Below, in pieces: positions 50,756-61,000 of a stretch of DNA of 64,000 nucleotides. The notes under the pieces were generated by a model, which searched no databases, was not told the origin of the DNA, and was given only the letters and a program-made list of their open reading frames with translations. Origin of the DNA: Companilactobacillus farciminis KCTC 3681 = DSM 20184. Lineage in GTDB: Bacteria; Bacillota; Bacilli; Lactobacillales; Lactobacillaceae. The stretch is taken from positions 186,001 to 250,000 of the forward strand of contig NZ_CP017702.1 of assembly GCF_002706745.1 (NCBI RefSeq), in the 5' to 3' direction. A program made the translations under genes and the position numbers. Position 1 is the first letter of the stretch. Each line of letters opens with the position of its first letter.

Positions 50756-51631
50756 TTGGAATTTACGCAGAGTAGTGAATATAAAGTTCTATATAATTAT
50801 CCACAGTCAACATTAAAAATGACGATTGAGGTGATTGACGATTTTGAATTACTTCAATCATGGGATGAAGATAGTATTTCAAAGTTTTTAGTATTATTAG
50901 AAAATACTTCTGAATATAGTTATAATCCAGAAGTAGATGGAGCTTTGTTGGCTGTATATAATATTGTGAAAGCCTACTTTAATTATTTGGTAACTGAAAA
51001 TAAATTGGAAATGTCACGAGAACAACTGCAAGATTTATTAGAATATTTTGAGAAGGAAAATGAACTCTATTTTTTGCCAAGATTTAATAATGTGCAGACG
51101 GGATTAAAAAAGTGGAGTTGGCAAACTGCTTATGAGATTGATCTAACTATTGATAAGTGGATTAATGCGTATAATAAAGCGTCCAAAGAACGTATCATTC
51201 AAGCTAATCTTTTTGAATATATGAGAAACTTGTCAAAGCAAATTTATGATTGTTATCGCCTAACCCCTAATAATTGGAATCGTAAAGTTATTGAAGAAAC
51301 TATAATTATTAGTAGTCTTTCACAACCAGTTATGACAAAAGATTATTGCTTAGCTAGAAATAAAGAAGTTGCTAATTTATTGAATTATGTTGTTTCTCAG
51401 CAGTGGATGAAAGAAAGACAAGCTAATATTATTAATCAAAGTCTTCAGGCCAGTATAAAAGATGCTAGCGAAACATTGACGCATTTTGACGACTCTGAAC
51501 CAGAAATGAGTTATGCAGATAAGGTTCGTGATTTCAGCATTACAAATGAAGGTTTTATTTTAAGACTTTTGTATGAAATTGATAAATTTGCTACGAGGGA
51601 TGAAGAAGCGGATGACAGATTGCCATTTTAA
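50756..51631 (+). CDS. Helical protein of unknown function next to mrr
   Basis: A 291-residue frame with a TTG start at 50756 (MEFTQSSEYKVLYN), five bases after AGGAGAG. It is predicted all-helical, rich in aromatic and acidic residues, without membrane segments or recognisable catalytic motifs. The middle (LKKWSWQTAYEIDLTIDKWI) and the conserved-looking NNWNRKVIEETIII are the most distinctive parts. Coding is supported by length, codon use and the ribosome binding site. It lies 49 bp after mrr without a terminator between them, so co-transcription is likely. A defence partner role is speculative. Confidence 0.7.
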   Translation: MEFTQSSEYKVLYNYPQSTLKMTIEVIDDFELLQSWDEDSISKFLVLLENTSEYSYNPEVDGALLAVYNIVKAYFNYLVTENKLEMSREQLQDLLEYFEKENELYFLPRFNNVQTGLKKWSWQTAYEIDLTIDKWINAYNKASKERIIQANLFEYMRNLSKQIYDCYRLTPNNWNRKVIEETIIISSLSQPVMTKDYCLARNKEVANLLNYVVSQQWMKERQANIINQSLQASIKDASETLTHFDDSEPEMSYADKVRDFSITNEGFILRLLYEIDKFATRDEEADDRLPF

Positions 51632-51797
51632 AAAAGATCGTAGATGATGGTAAAATAAGCTTTTACATTTATTGCAAATCGATAACAAAACGCCCGAATG
51701 TAAAAATAACGTAAAGAAAACGTATAAATCATTTCTCAAAATGGCTCGTATAATGGAATTACTGAAAGATTTGTAATTGAGGAAATGAGGTAATCTC

Positions 51798-52739
51798 ATA
51801 AGAGTTCAAAAGAGAAGACGCAAAAAATATTTACGTTTATTTTTAGTGGTTTGTTTGTTAGTTGCCGGATTTAGCTACTATCACAGCAATTCACAGGCTT
51901 CGACGAATAGTAACGACAATTCTAAAGTAACTAAGGCCATTAAGAAGAAACGCAAGATTATCAAAACTAATCTGACTAATTATTTAAATGCCGTGACTGC
52001 TGACGGAACGGCGAGTGTTAGTTTTTATAATTTAGGAAATGATGACAGTAATTCTAATAGCGAATACAATCAAGTTTACCAAGACGGTAGTTTGGAAGTT
52101 GAGTCTAATGCTTCGACAGTCAAGACAGCCGCCAGTACTTACAAGTTGTATCTGTCAGCCTTTTTGATGGGTCAAAAACAAAACGGCAATTTTAGTTGGA
52201 CTAGTGAGAATAATACTGGTTTTACTAAGATGATTGTTAATAGTGAAAATGACTTTGCGGAAGAACAGATTGATAATTATGGAGCTGATACGATCAGTTC
52301 TTACTTGAAGCAGCAAGGTTATTACGACAATGTTTTTGAAGATGGTCAAGCAGCCCAAACTACTAGTTACAGCTTAGAACTGTTGTTAAGAGATTTGGCT
52401 AATGGAACTGGTTCGTTTGAGAATTCATCTGATCAACAAAAGTTACTCAATTTAATGGGCAAGCAAATTTATCGAACCGGGATTCCAACTGGCGTAGCCC
52501 AAGCTAACTCAGGTACGACTGTTCAAGATAAAGTCGGTTTTCTTGATGATACTAACAATGATGCGGCGATTGTCACTTTACCAAACGGTCAAAAGTACGT
52601 TCTTGTTATCATGACCAATGGACACAATCAAAGTGGTTTGAGTGGTTTCTCAAGAATTGCGGAAATTGCTAAGAATGTTCAAAAAATTGTTTACGGTAAA
52701 AATGCCGGAGAAAAAATAGTTAATTACTCAAATAATTAA
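51798..52739 (+). CDS. Membrane-anchored serine hydrolase, class A beta-lactamase-like
   Basis: The reading frame is open from a TGA at 51786, and no ATG, GTG or TTG appears before 51846. A GTG at 51846 would give MVCLLVAGFSYY with no charged n-region and no ribosome binding site. An ATA at 51798 lies seven bases after GAGG and gives a basic n-region (RVQKRRRKKYLRLFLV) before the hydrophobic anchor, so ATA is the better start. The domain has STYK (Ser113, S-x-x-K), an S-E-N triad motif and KVG near the C-terminus in place of KTG. It is probably a peptidoglycan-related hydrolase rather than an antibiotic-resistance enzyme. Confidence 0.75.
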   Translation: MRVQKRRRKKYLRLFLVVCLLVAGFSYYHSNSQASTNSNDNSKVTKAIKKKRKIIKTNLTNYLNAVTADGTASVSFYNLGNDDSNSNSEYNQVYQDGSLEVESNASTVKTAASTYKLYLSAFLMGQKQNGNFSWTSENNTGFTKMIVNSENDFAEEQIDNYGADTISSYLKQQGYYDNVFEDGQAAQTTSYSLELLLRDLANGTGSFENSSDQQKLLNLMGKQIYRTGIPTGVAQANSGTTVQDKVGFLDDTNNDAAIVTLPNGQKYVLVIMTNGHNQSGLSGFSRIAEIAKNVQKIVYGKNAGEKIVNYSNN

Positions 52740-52740
52740 A

Positions 52741-52775
52741 AGATATCTTTGATTAAATTCAAAGGTATTTTTTTT
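52741..52775 (+). terminator. Terminator after the serine hydrolase
   Basis: AGATATCTTTGA-TTAAAT-TCAAAGGTATTTTTTTT. Confidence 0.85.
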
Positions 52776-52884
52776 GACCATTAATTCCTTAATAAACATA
52801 AAAATTTTTATATTAGTACTTTTTAAACGAATGAGGATGGATGTATAATCAACGTGAAAGCTTGAACTAGGGGGAAAAGGTGAG

Positions 52885-53862
52885 ATGAAAATCAAGCAAT
52901 TTGGTTTAGTCGCAACTTTATTTTTAGGGGCTTTAATGTTGTCAGGATGTGGCAATCAAAATAGTTCAAAGAGTGAATCACATCCGAAAACTACAGTTAA
53001 GGCAACTAAAAGTAAGTCGACAAAAACTAAGAAAAAAAACACTACTGATCAAAAATCGACATTGTGGAATGATACTAAAGATAAGCAACTAGAGAGTTTT
53101 ATCAATCAGTGGGCACCAACAATGAAGCAGTCATACGTTAAATACAATGGAACTGATTCGTTGAAGACTTCAGTAGGAACGACTTATCCAGACGATTTAT
53201 CAAAAGTCAGTGTCGAAGGAACAAATAGTTCGATTGGCTGGAGTAAGACGGGTAAAGGAAATTACTCATACAATGTGGTCGCTATTTACAACTATGATGG
53301 TACTAGACCACCACTTCCAAATCACATTACATATTTCTTCACCTTTCACGATGGTGAACCAATTGTTTTAGTAGATCAAAGTCGAGATGGAACACCTAAC
53401 TTACTTGAGACAAAGAATACTAAAGTGAAGGAAAGCTTCAATGCAATTGTTGACGGAAGTTATAAAGCTGATTCAGGTGCTTCATCGGATACTTCTGATA
53501 CAAAGACGGATGATTCTGCTAGTAAAGAGACCGTTACTGATCCAAAGATGATTGGAACTATGGTATATGAATTATGTACGCATAATACTAATCTTCAAAG
53601 TCTTGAATTTTTAAGCGTTTATACTTCTGGTGGCAGATATTGGATTGGTACTGGAACTTCAGCTTCTAATGTTGGATTTACGATTGATGGCAATACGGTT
53701 CATTACTGGACTAGACGTTACAATGAAGAAACTGACAACACAGATGAAATTGAACATACGATGAGTATAGAAGATTTGGAGAAACAATTTTATTCAACGG
53801 CGGATCAAAAACAATATGTTCAGAGTATAGCCAATGGTATGCCAGATATCGATGGTGAATAA
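52885..53862 (+). CDS. DUF4767 lipoprotein
   Basis: A 325-residue lipoprotein: the lipobox LMLSGC (lipid on Cys near residue 22), a Lys/Ser/Thr linker, then a DUF4767-like domain starting LWNDTKDKQLESFINQWAPT and running to NTKVKESFNAIVDG. After an Asp/Ser linker a second domain (TDPKMIGTMVYELCTHNTN to the end) follows. It faces outward on the membrane; function is unknown. A CAP-domain secreted protein follows 41 bp later. Confidence 0.82.
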   Translation: MKIKQFGLVATLFLGALMLSGCGNQNSSKSESHPKTTVKATKSKSTKTKKKNTTDQKSTLWNDTKDKQLESFINQWAPTMKQSYVKYNGTDSLKTSVGTTYPDDLSKVSVEGTNSSIGWSKTGKGNYSYNVVAIYNYDGTRPPLPNHITYFFTFHDGEPIVLVDQSRDGTPNLLETKNTKVKESFNAIVDGSYKADSGASSDTSDTKTDDSASKETVTDPKMIGTMVYELCTHNTNLQSLEFLSVYTSGGRYWIGTGTSASNVGFTIDGNTVHYWTRRYNEETDNTDEIEHTMSIEDLEKQFYSTADQKQYVQSIANGMPDIDGE

Positions 53863-53903
53863 TGTTCTAATTTAATGATTAAAAAATAAGGGGGATTATA
53901 TTC

Positions 53904-55259
53904 ATGAAATTTTCTATGGGAAAGTCAGCAGCAGTTCTCGCCGCATTGGCAGTAGCTACTACTGGAGCAGCAATGTTTAACCAAACTAAGGCACAGGCTT
54001 CAACAGTCGCAACTGTTCACTCTAGTTCAATCGCATTACTTTATAACAGCAAGGGTCAAGTTTTGAGAAACCGTGCTTTAGCATCCAATTCAGCTTGGGC
54101 CGTTGGTAAAATCGTCACAATCAACAATGAAACAATGTACCAGGTCGCAACTGATGAGTATTTAAAAGCTAGTGATTCGAGTTTAAATGGTCAGACTCAA
54201 TCAAGTAAATTAGTTGGAACAACCACAACTCAATTGAATTTATACAACAGTAAAGACGGTGCCATGTCCAGTCGTGCTTTAGCCAAAGGTTCAGGTTGGA
54301 TCGTTGGTAAATACATCGTCAACAAAGATGGTCAATTATTTGCCCAAGTTTCAACCAACGAATACGCTGATGCTACAAAGATGTCATTTAACATGGCTTT
54401 ACCAGAACCAACCTATGTAGCAGATTTTGGTAATAGTAGTAATTTCAACGTTCACGATGCTTCTAAGGACGAAAATTTCAATAGCGAAAATACTAACAAT
54501 AACACCAATACCAATACCAATACCAACACCAACACATCAACAGATGACTCATTAGCCACGGGTACTATCATCAACGGTGATGCTCCAATGTACTTCACAC
54601 AAACTAAAGGTGACGTTCAAAAGTATCGTGTTCTAAAGAATGGTAGTAAGTGGCAAGTTGATCGAGCTATTAAAGATGTCGATGGGAATGTTTATTATGA
54701 AGTTGCTCTCGGTGACTTTATCAGTGCTGATCATATGACTGTTAATAAATCAGTTGATACTATGACAATTGATTCTAAGTTTTCTGGATACTTAGGTGCC
54801 AAAGATGATACGACTGACACATCAACCGATACTAATCAAACACCAGAGACTACTACTCCAACTAATGATGTTGCTAGTATCCAAGCTGCCTTGTTAGATT
54901 CTATCAACAAAGAACGTGCTACTAAGGGAATCGCTCCTTTGACACAAACTGCTGCTTTGACTGATACAGCCCAAGTTCGTGCTAAAGAAATTTCAACTAA
55001 GTTTGATCATCAAAGACCAGACGGAACCATGTGCTATACAGCTTTCCCATCTAATGGTGGTTATGAAGCAGAAAATATTGCTATGGGTTATACGGGAACA
55101 CCTGAACAAATGGCTGAAAGTTTGATGCAATCATTTAGAGAAGAAACGGGTGAGTACAATCACTACACTAATTTAATGGACTTCCACATGACTCATGTTG
55201 GTCTGGGAGTTTATAACTCGAACGGTACTTACTATTTGGCTGAAGATTTCATGAGCTAA
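53904..55259 (+). CDS. Secreted SLAP-CAP domain protein
   Basis: A 451-residue secreted protein: a signal peptide ending AQAST, three SLAP-like cell-wall-binding repeats (about 36-90, 105-155 and 215-265, each with an N/SRALxxxS-x-W core or close variant), an Asn/Thr spacer and a C-terminal CAP domain (ALLDSINKERATKGIAPLTQ to the end). The CAP signature HVGLGVY and the ENIAMG segment are present. SLAP domains bind secondary wall polymers; CAP proteins have unclear roles. The spacer contains a hexanucleotide repeat. Confidence 0.9.
   Translation: MKFSMGKSAAVLAALAVATTGAAMFNQTKAQASTVATVHSSSIALLYNSKGQVLRNRALASNSAWAVGKIVTINNETMYQVATDEYLKASDSSLNGQTQSSKLVGTTTTQLNLYNSKDGAMSSRALAKGSGWIVGKYIVNKDGQLFAQVSTNEYADATKMSFNMALPEPTYVADFGNSSNFNVHDASKDENFNSENTNNNTNTNTNTNTNTSTDDSLATGTIINGDAPMYFTQTKGDVQKYRVLKNGSKWQVDRAIKDVDGNVYYEVALGDFISADHMTVNKSVDTMTIDSKFSGYLGAKDDTTDTSTDTNQTPETTTPTNDVASIQAALLDSINKERATKGIAPLTQTAALTDTAQVRAKEISTKFDHQRPDGTMCYTAFPSNGGYEAENIAMGYTGTPEQMAESLMQSFREETGEYNHYTNLMDFHMTHVGLGVYNSNGTYYLAEDFMS
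54495..54535 (+). repeat. In-frame hexanucleotide repeat (AATACC type)
   Basis: About six tandem copies of AATACC/AACACC encode Asn-Thr pairs in the spacer between SLAP repeats of the CAP protein. Unit length is a multiple of three, so copy-number change would alter spacer length without breaking the frame. Confidence 0.75.
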
Positions 55260-55271
55260 TATAAAATTATT

Positions 55272-55303
55272 GATAAGTCTCGATTGTTGAGGCTTATTTT
55301 TTT
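55272..55303. terminator. Terminator after the SLAP-CAP gene
   Basis: GATAAGTCTC-GATTGTT-GAGGCTTATTTTTTT. It overlaps the stop of the convergent gene at 55302. Confidence 0.85.
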
Positions 55304-55763
55304 AGAAAGAATAAGGTTTAGCAATCCCTCGACTCTCATAGTCGGTGGCATACATATCATAAATGCAGTTACACATTTCCCAACTTTCTTTCAAATACCA
55401 TTCAGGTCTGATGACATTTTCCTCTAATTTAACTTTAGTAGGACGGATAATGTCGTAATCCTTATCACTTCTTCGATAACCTTTGGTATATTCAGCTACT
55501 CGACCGTTAAAACTTATTTTATCTCCGACATGCAATAAACCTAATTGCTTGAAACCCTTGGTTAAATTGAACCATAAATGATCAGTCATAAATATTTCGG
55601 TGTTTTCACTAATTAATTTAATATTGAGTAATAAGATTGTTGGTACGGCATGCTTCTTATAATAATCAGTATATTTAAAATCATATTTTTTGAATTCCCC
55701 ATAAAAACGGAATCTTTGTTCATTGCCTAATTTTTGTAAAGTGGTTCGCTTTTTTTGCTTCAT
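55302..55763 (-). CDS. Protein of unknown function, possibly OB-fold
   Basis: A 153-residue basic protein. The middle segment FKQLGLLHVGDKISFNGRVA, with alternating hydrophobic residues and a GD turn, looks like an OB-fold nucleic-acid-binding barrel, followed by YTKGYRRSDKDYDII. Similar short proteins occur on mobile elements, but nothing else here is mobile. No family recognised. The ATG is at 55763 and its ribosome binding site is weak (AGGAAA). Confidence 0.55.
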   Translation of the reverse strand: MKQKKRTTLQKLGNEQRFRFYGEFKKYDFKYTDYYKKHAVPTILLLNIKLISENTEIFMTDHLWFNLTKGFKQLGLLHVGDKISFNGRVAEYTKGYRRSDKDYDIIRPTKVKLEENVIRPEWYLKESWEMCNCIYDMYATDYESRGIAKPYSF

Positions 55764-55901
55764 AGTATTTTCCTATTAATATTTGATTAATAATAAATTA
55801 CGATGAAAAAAGCTATCTTCAGATTGTGCGTGCGGGAAATGTTTTTTAAGCTACTCAAATGTAATAAAATAAAACTAACTAAACATTTGTGAGGGATAAC
55901 A

Positions 55902-57127
55902 ATGGATATGGATGGAGAAGATCAACTACTAAAGTCGGATATTATTGACAAGCACGTCCGACAAAATCTCAATCTTAGCTGGTTGAATTTTGCGGTGTTA
56001 TTTTGTGCGACAATAATTGCTTGTGTTGGCTTGAATATGAATTCGGTGGCGGTAATTATTGGTGCCATGCTGATATCGCCAATTATGGACCCTATCATCG
56101 GAATGGGTTATGGTGTCGGGATTCGTGATACGAAACTATTGAGAAAAGCCGTCATGGTTTATTTGATTGAAATGATTGTCGGGTTGATTGCGGCAACGAT
56201 TTATTTTTCACTTTCGCCGATTAAAGATGCCAGTGAACAAATCATTGCCAGAACTCAGCCGGCCATTTGGGACGTGTTAGTAGCGTTCTTCGGTGGTGTC
56301 GCCGGCATTATCGGTTCAGCCAAAAAAGACCCCGGAAATATTTTACCCGGAGTTGCGATTGCGACAGCTTTGATCCCACCTTTGTCAACTGTAGGATATG
56401 GACTAAGTCAGTTTAAATGGTCAATAGTTTTCAGTGCTGGTTATTTGTTCTTAATCAACACATTCTTTATTGCTTTAGCCACGATGTTAGGAACGCTGAT
56501 TTTTAACTTTAAACAACACCGTGCTAGTGGTATTCCTGTAAAGAATCAAGTACTGATCATCATTGCGGCGATTGTCATTACGATTCCAAGTTTGATTTCA
56601 GCTTCGACTTTGGTCAAACAAACCTACAATTAACGAGTTTTATCGATAATGAATTACCCGGTTTGTACGTGGTCAATAAGCAATTCGAGGATAAAAAAAT
56701 CAAGTTGGTCGTTATCGGGGATGATTTGAACAAGTCAGAAATCAGTAGTCTGGATAATCGTTTGAGCGACTATCAATTGGGTGATTACAAATTACAATTT
56801 CAACAACTTTCGAAAGGTAATTATTTGAGTGTCAATGCCTTCAAGAAGTATGTCGACCAAGAGAAGAGCAGTACTACTCAAACGACAACAAGTAGTAGCG
56901 ATAAGAATCTATTGAAATTAAAGAGTCAAATTACCAAAGAATATCCAGATATTGTAGAGAAAGTTTATATCGGTCAATTAGTCGAGAAAAATAAGAGCGA
57001 CAAGGCTTTGATTTTGGTTAGATTAAAGGATGATACTCCTGACAATCAAACGACAGTTAAGAAATTTGTTAAGACGTCAGCTGATAAATTGAATATTGAT
57101 TATTCGTTGCACTTTACTAAAGAATAA
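55902..57127 (+). pseudogene. DUF389 membrane protein, interrupted by a frameshift
   Basis: The first frame (from 55902) gives 243 residues of a DUF389 protein with five to six membrane helices (NSVAVIIGAMLISPIMDPII, PGVAIATALIPPLSTVGYGL) and stops after VKQTYN at 56633. A second frame continues without a break as TNLQLTSFIDNELPGLYVVN, then the soluble C-terminal domain to 57127, with no start codon or ribosome binding site of its own near the joint. The frames join around 56615-56625, so a small indel split one gene of about 408 codons. No slippery heptamer is seen. Either mutation or assembly error. Confidence 0.82.
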
Positions 57128-57214
57128 AATACGGAATGTAAAGAAATAATTATCGGATAATCCTTTGATTGGCTATATAATTATGTTTAAGAAAGCTGAT
57201 TGGAGGATTGGGTT

Positions 57215-57754
57215 ATGGCACGAAAAGTTATTCTATTTATTGCGGAAACTTTAGATGGATATATTGCGGAAGAAAATGGCAATATCGACTATTTGATTGA
57301 TAATGATTTTACTTCAGGGGAAACGAAAGATCGTGAGTATGAAAAACTCGTCAAGCATGTCGATACAGTAGTTATGGGCCGCAAGACTTATGATCAAGTT
57401 GCCAACAAGCTATCTCCCAATAATTATCCGTACGATAGTTTTGAAAATTATATTATGACTAGACATCCCGGGGACGATGTTGGTAATATCCATTTTATTG
57501 ATGAGGATGTTGAAGATTTAATTCGAGGACTGAAACAGGAATCATCGAAAAAGGATATTTGGATCGTCGGTGGCAGCAGCGTGATTGCTCCACTAGTTAA
57601 TAGCGATTTAATTGACGTTTATCAAATTGGCATCGTTCCAATTGTCTTAGGCAAAGGCATTCCGTTGTTTTCCGATAAGACTAATTTTAAAGAATTCAAC
57701 TTAGTAACAGCTAAAAAAGTAAATGGTATCGCATATTTAACATATGAAAAATAA
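57215..57754 (+). CDS. Dihydrofolate reductase family protein (RibD-C/YyaP-like)
   Basis: The start chosen is the ATG at 57215 behind GGAGGA (a TTG at 57200 overlaps it). The 179-residue protein begins MARKVILFIAETLDGYIAEE and includes VVMGRKTYDQV, DIWIVGGSSVIAPL and IGIVPIVLGKGIPLF, the NADPH-binding pattern of RibD-C-terminal-like reductases. It is too divergent to be the main DHFR. The substrate is unknown. Confidence 0.9.
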   Translation: MARKVILFIAETLDGYIAEENGNIDYLIDNDFTSGETKDREYEKLVKHVDTVVMGRKTYDQVANKLSPNNYPYDSFENYIMTRHPGDDVGNIHFIDEDVEDLIRGLKQESSKKDIWIVGGSSVIAPLVNSDLIDVYQIGIVPIVLGKGIPLFSDKTNFKEFNLVTAKKVNGIAYLTYEK

Positions 57755-57755
57755 T

Positions 57756-57798
57756 AAAACCACTTAATTTTTGATATTTGAAAATTGAGTGGTTTTTT
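57756..57798 (+). terminator. Terminator after the DHFR-like gene
   Basis: AAAACCACTTAATTTT pairs with AAAATTGAGTGGTTTT with one mismatch and a T tail. The rest of the gap to 58054 is AT-rich leader with no gene seen. Confidence 0.87.
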
Positions 57799-58053
57799 GT
57801 TGAATATAATTTTTATATATCATAGTGATATTTGTACATTATATTTATGATTTATTTTATTTATAAAGTTATAAATTGGATGCAACCATTTTCATAATAA
57901 GTGTTATTATCAAGGTATTAGAATGTTTCTAAGATTCGCTGTTATGCTAATTAGGCTATTTCATTCGGATTCCTCAAGTGAAGTAACTTTTTTAATTTTT
58001 ATATATGTTATTGAGATTAATTAAAGTTTTTTGAAAAACGGAGGGGTTTTTCT

Positions 58054-61000
58054 ATGAAGAAGAATGTTAAATATATTGGTAGTGCAATTGCAGTAGCTTT
58101 GTTAGCTGCTGGAGCTCCGGTTGTGATTCCAGAAATTATCCCCAGTAATATTGTGGCTGCCGCAACTTATAACCCCAATACTCTTTATGGTGATATACAA
58201 GGGGATTCAATAGTCAATTCTGATGATGATTTTACAAAGGCATATTTTACAACTTTTAAAAATCAATTTGAAAATCAGTATGTGTCTGATTATTCAGGAC
58301 TTGTAAGTGTTTTAAAAGGGAAAAAAGATTATGTGCCTGGCGGTTCTGAAGCCGAATCAGGTCATATGTTTTCTTACTTAGATCCAGAAAATCCTGCAAA
58401 ATTTAAAGATTTTCAGGATGATAAAAATATTGAATTGTTGAACAGCCAGTCTGGTAGGGCAGAATTTGATAATAATTTTTCAACGGAATATGATAGTAAA
58501 TATTATTTTAGGGATATTTTAGTATCCATGGAAGTTGTGGATGGTAATGGTAATCCGGTTAAGCTTCAAAATTTGGATGATTATCAAACTGCAATAGGTA
58601 ATTTTGAAGCTGGATCTATTCCGTTTCCATTGACTTTTCATGTAAGATTAACAACTGATAAGAATGAAACAAGATATACTCCAAATACATTAGATAGATT
58701 GGATCCAAGTTTAACAAGCTTTGAATTTAAATTATATCAAAGTCAATTCAATATTAATAAGAATGATGTTAAAGCAAGAGTTGGTACCTCAATTTCAGAT
58801 TTTGACGGTACCGGCAATGATTTATCAATAGTTGATAAATCTACGGAAAATAGTAGCGATTCTAAAGAAAGAACACCTATTTTTGGTAAGAATCTGTTTA
58901 AAAATAGTTCAGATGCAATTTCTTATGCAGAAAGCTCAGATTTTAATCCTGATGCGACTGATCAAGGTGAAACAGGATTAATTTCTTCTGATGGAACGGT
59001 ATCTGAACCAGGAGAATATTATCAAACAATTTCATATAAACTTGAGAATGGTACAAATGATGATGCCGCAATTTCTGCAATGTTAAGCGGTGAGAATGAT
59101 CCTAATACAAATCAACCTGTACCAGTATATAAAACTACAATAAATGGTAATGAAACTACAGAGAATGAAGATTTTGTTATAAATAAGTCAAAAGGACTAT
59201 TGACCCTTACTAGATTAGTTTCAGTTTCAGAAGATAATAGACCAGACGTCACTAAGAATATTTCGACTGCTAATGCAGATTTTAATAGTTCAGCAAAATC
59301 TGAAGAAGATTCAGAAAGAGAAAATAACACTAATACATTAAATGATAAGAATGGAAATTCATTAATAAATGATTCTGACGCCAATAAAGGAATTACCTTT
59401 GGTGATAATTATTATTCCGAAGATACTGATTCAAGTAAAGTTTTAAATAATGATAAAGATAGTTCAGTTAATGTAACTGATAGTGACGGAAACTTTATTC
59501 AATCAGGGAATTATCTTCGTACAATAACATTTCATTTAATTGCTGGTTCTGTTGATACTAATAAGTTTGGTACGGAAGAAAATAAAGATTATGTGTTGAA
59601 TACTGATAATAATACAGTTACTTATATTCAAAAAGTTCATATAGGTGATCCTACACAAAAAATAGATGTAACTGTAGATATCCCTGATGTTAATGTTTAT
59701 TATATGGATCCCGTCAATACTAATACTGATGAATTAAAAATTAGTACAAAGAGTGGAGATATAATTAGTAGTAATGTGGAAATAGGAACTTCTTATTATG
59801 GTAAGGCTGAAGATGCTTTGAAGGGATCCAATCCCAATTCACTAGTAGTTAAGAATGGATTATATACAAATAATGGAGATAGTTATAGAACGGTAACCTA
59901 CACTTTGCCAAAAAATCCGAGTTTTTATAATCTTCCTGAATTAGAGAATGCTGTTGGATATAATAGCAATGGAAATAGTGTAACTTATGTGCAAAAGGTT
60001 ACAGTTCACCGTCATGATGTTGATATTTATGTGGATTCTCTTAATGTACCTCTAGGTACAGATGTAAGTGATGAGTTAGTAACTAATGAAAACAATATTC
60101 CATATTCTGTTAAAGCCGACACTGAGGAAGAAGTAAAGTTGGGGGATTCACCAATGTCATTTACTATATATAGAAATGCTGATAAAACAATAAGCTATTT
60201 CAGAAGTATTTCTGATGCTTTAAATGCAGCCGAATTTAAAGTTGATAAAACTATCCCGGACGATGAAACAATTAATAAGATTAGAATTAATGACGATATT
60301 ATAACGGACGGAAAATTTGTAAAGCCGGGAGCATATTATCGTATTCTACGCACAAGAGGAATGGTATTAGGTAATTTATTGCCTGTAGGATATCAATTAG
60401 TATCAAAAAATATTAAGGCTCACATAAATGGAACAGCCATTTATTATTATTATTATGCACAACCAGTAATAGTTTCTGAACCCAAAGAAACATCAGAAAA
60501 TGTTAATGATCTGACCGTAATAGCTGGGACACCAAGTGATGGTGCTTCTATTGATGGAACAAAATTAAATGATTCTACAATTTATGATATAAAAGATGTC
60601 TCTGATTCGGATAATCCTAATTCAATTGTATCTAATGTAACAATTGGAGACTATTATGAATCAGAAAAAGATGCTTTAGAGGGTGATGAATCCAAGATTG
60701 CTGATACTACTAATGGATTGACTAAGAGCGCCTACTTCAGAACTATTACTTTCAAACTCAACGAAGGTGACGGATATAAATATAGTTTTCCAAATGCTGA
60801 AAAAATAGACGCAGAAAATGATGAAGTCACATATATTCAAAAAATCACTGTTGATCCAATTGCTGCTAAAGTAGATTCAGTAACTGTACCAGAGATTACG
60901 GTAAGGGATTCTATCAATAAGTTACCTGATAGTTCTAGTTATGTTTTGAAGACTGATACAGAAGTTATCCCTACAGAAGTTAAATCTGATACCGTATATG

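Noticed and set aside
56615-56665. Programmed -1 frameshifting in the DUF389 gene
   Set aside because: No X-XXY-YYZ heptamer in the zero frame and no downstream pseudoknot was seen; a plain indel is simpler.
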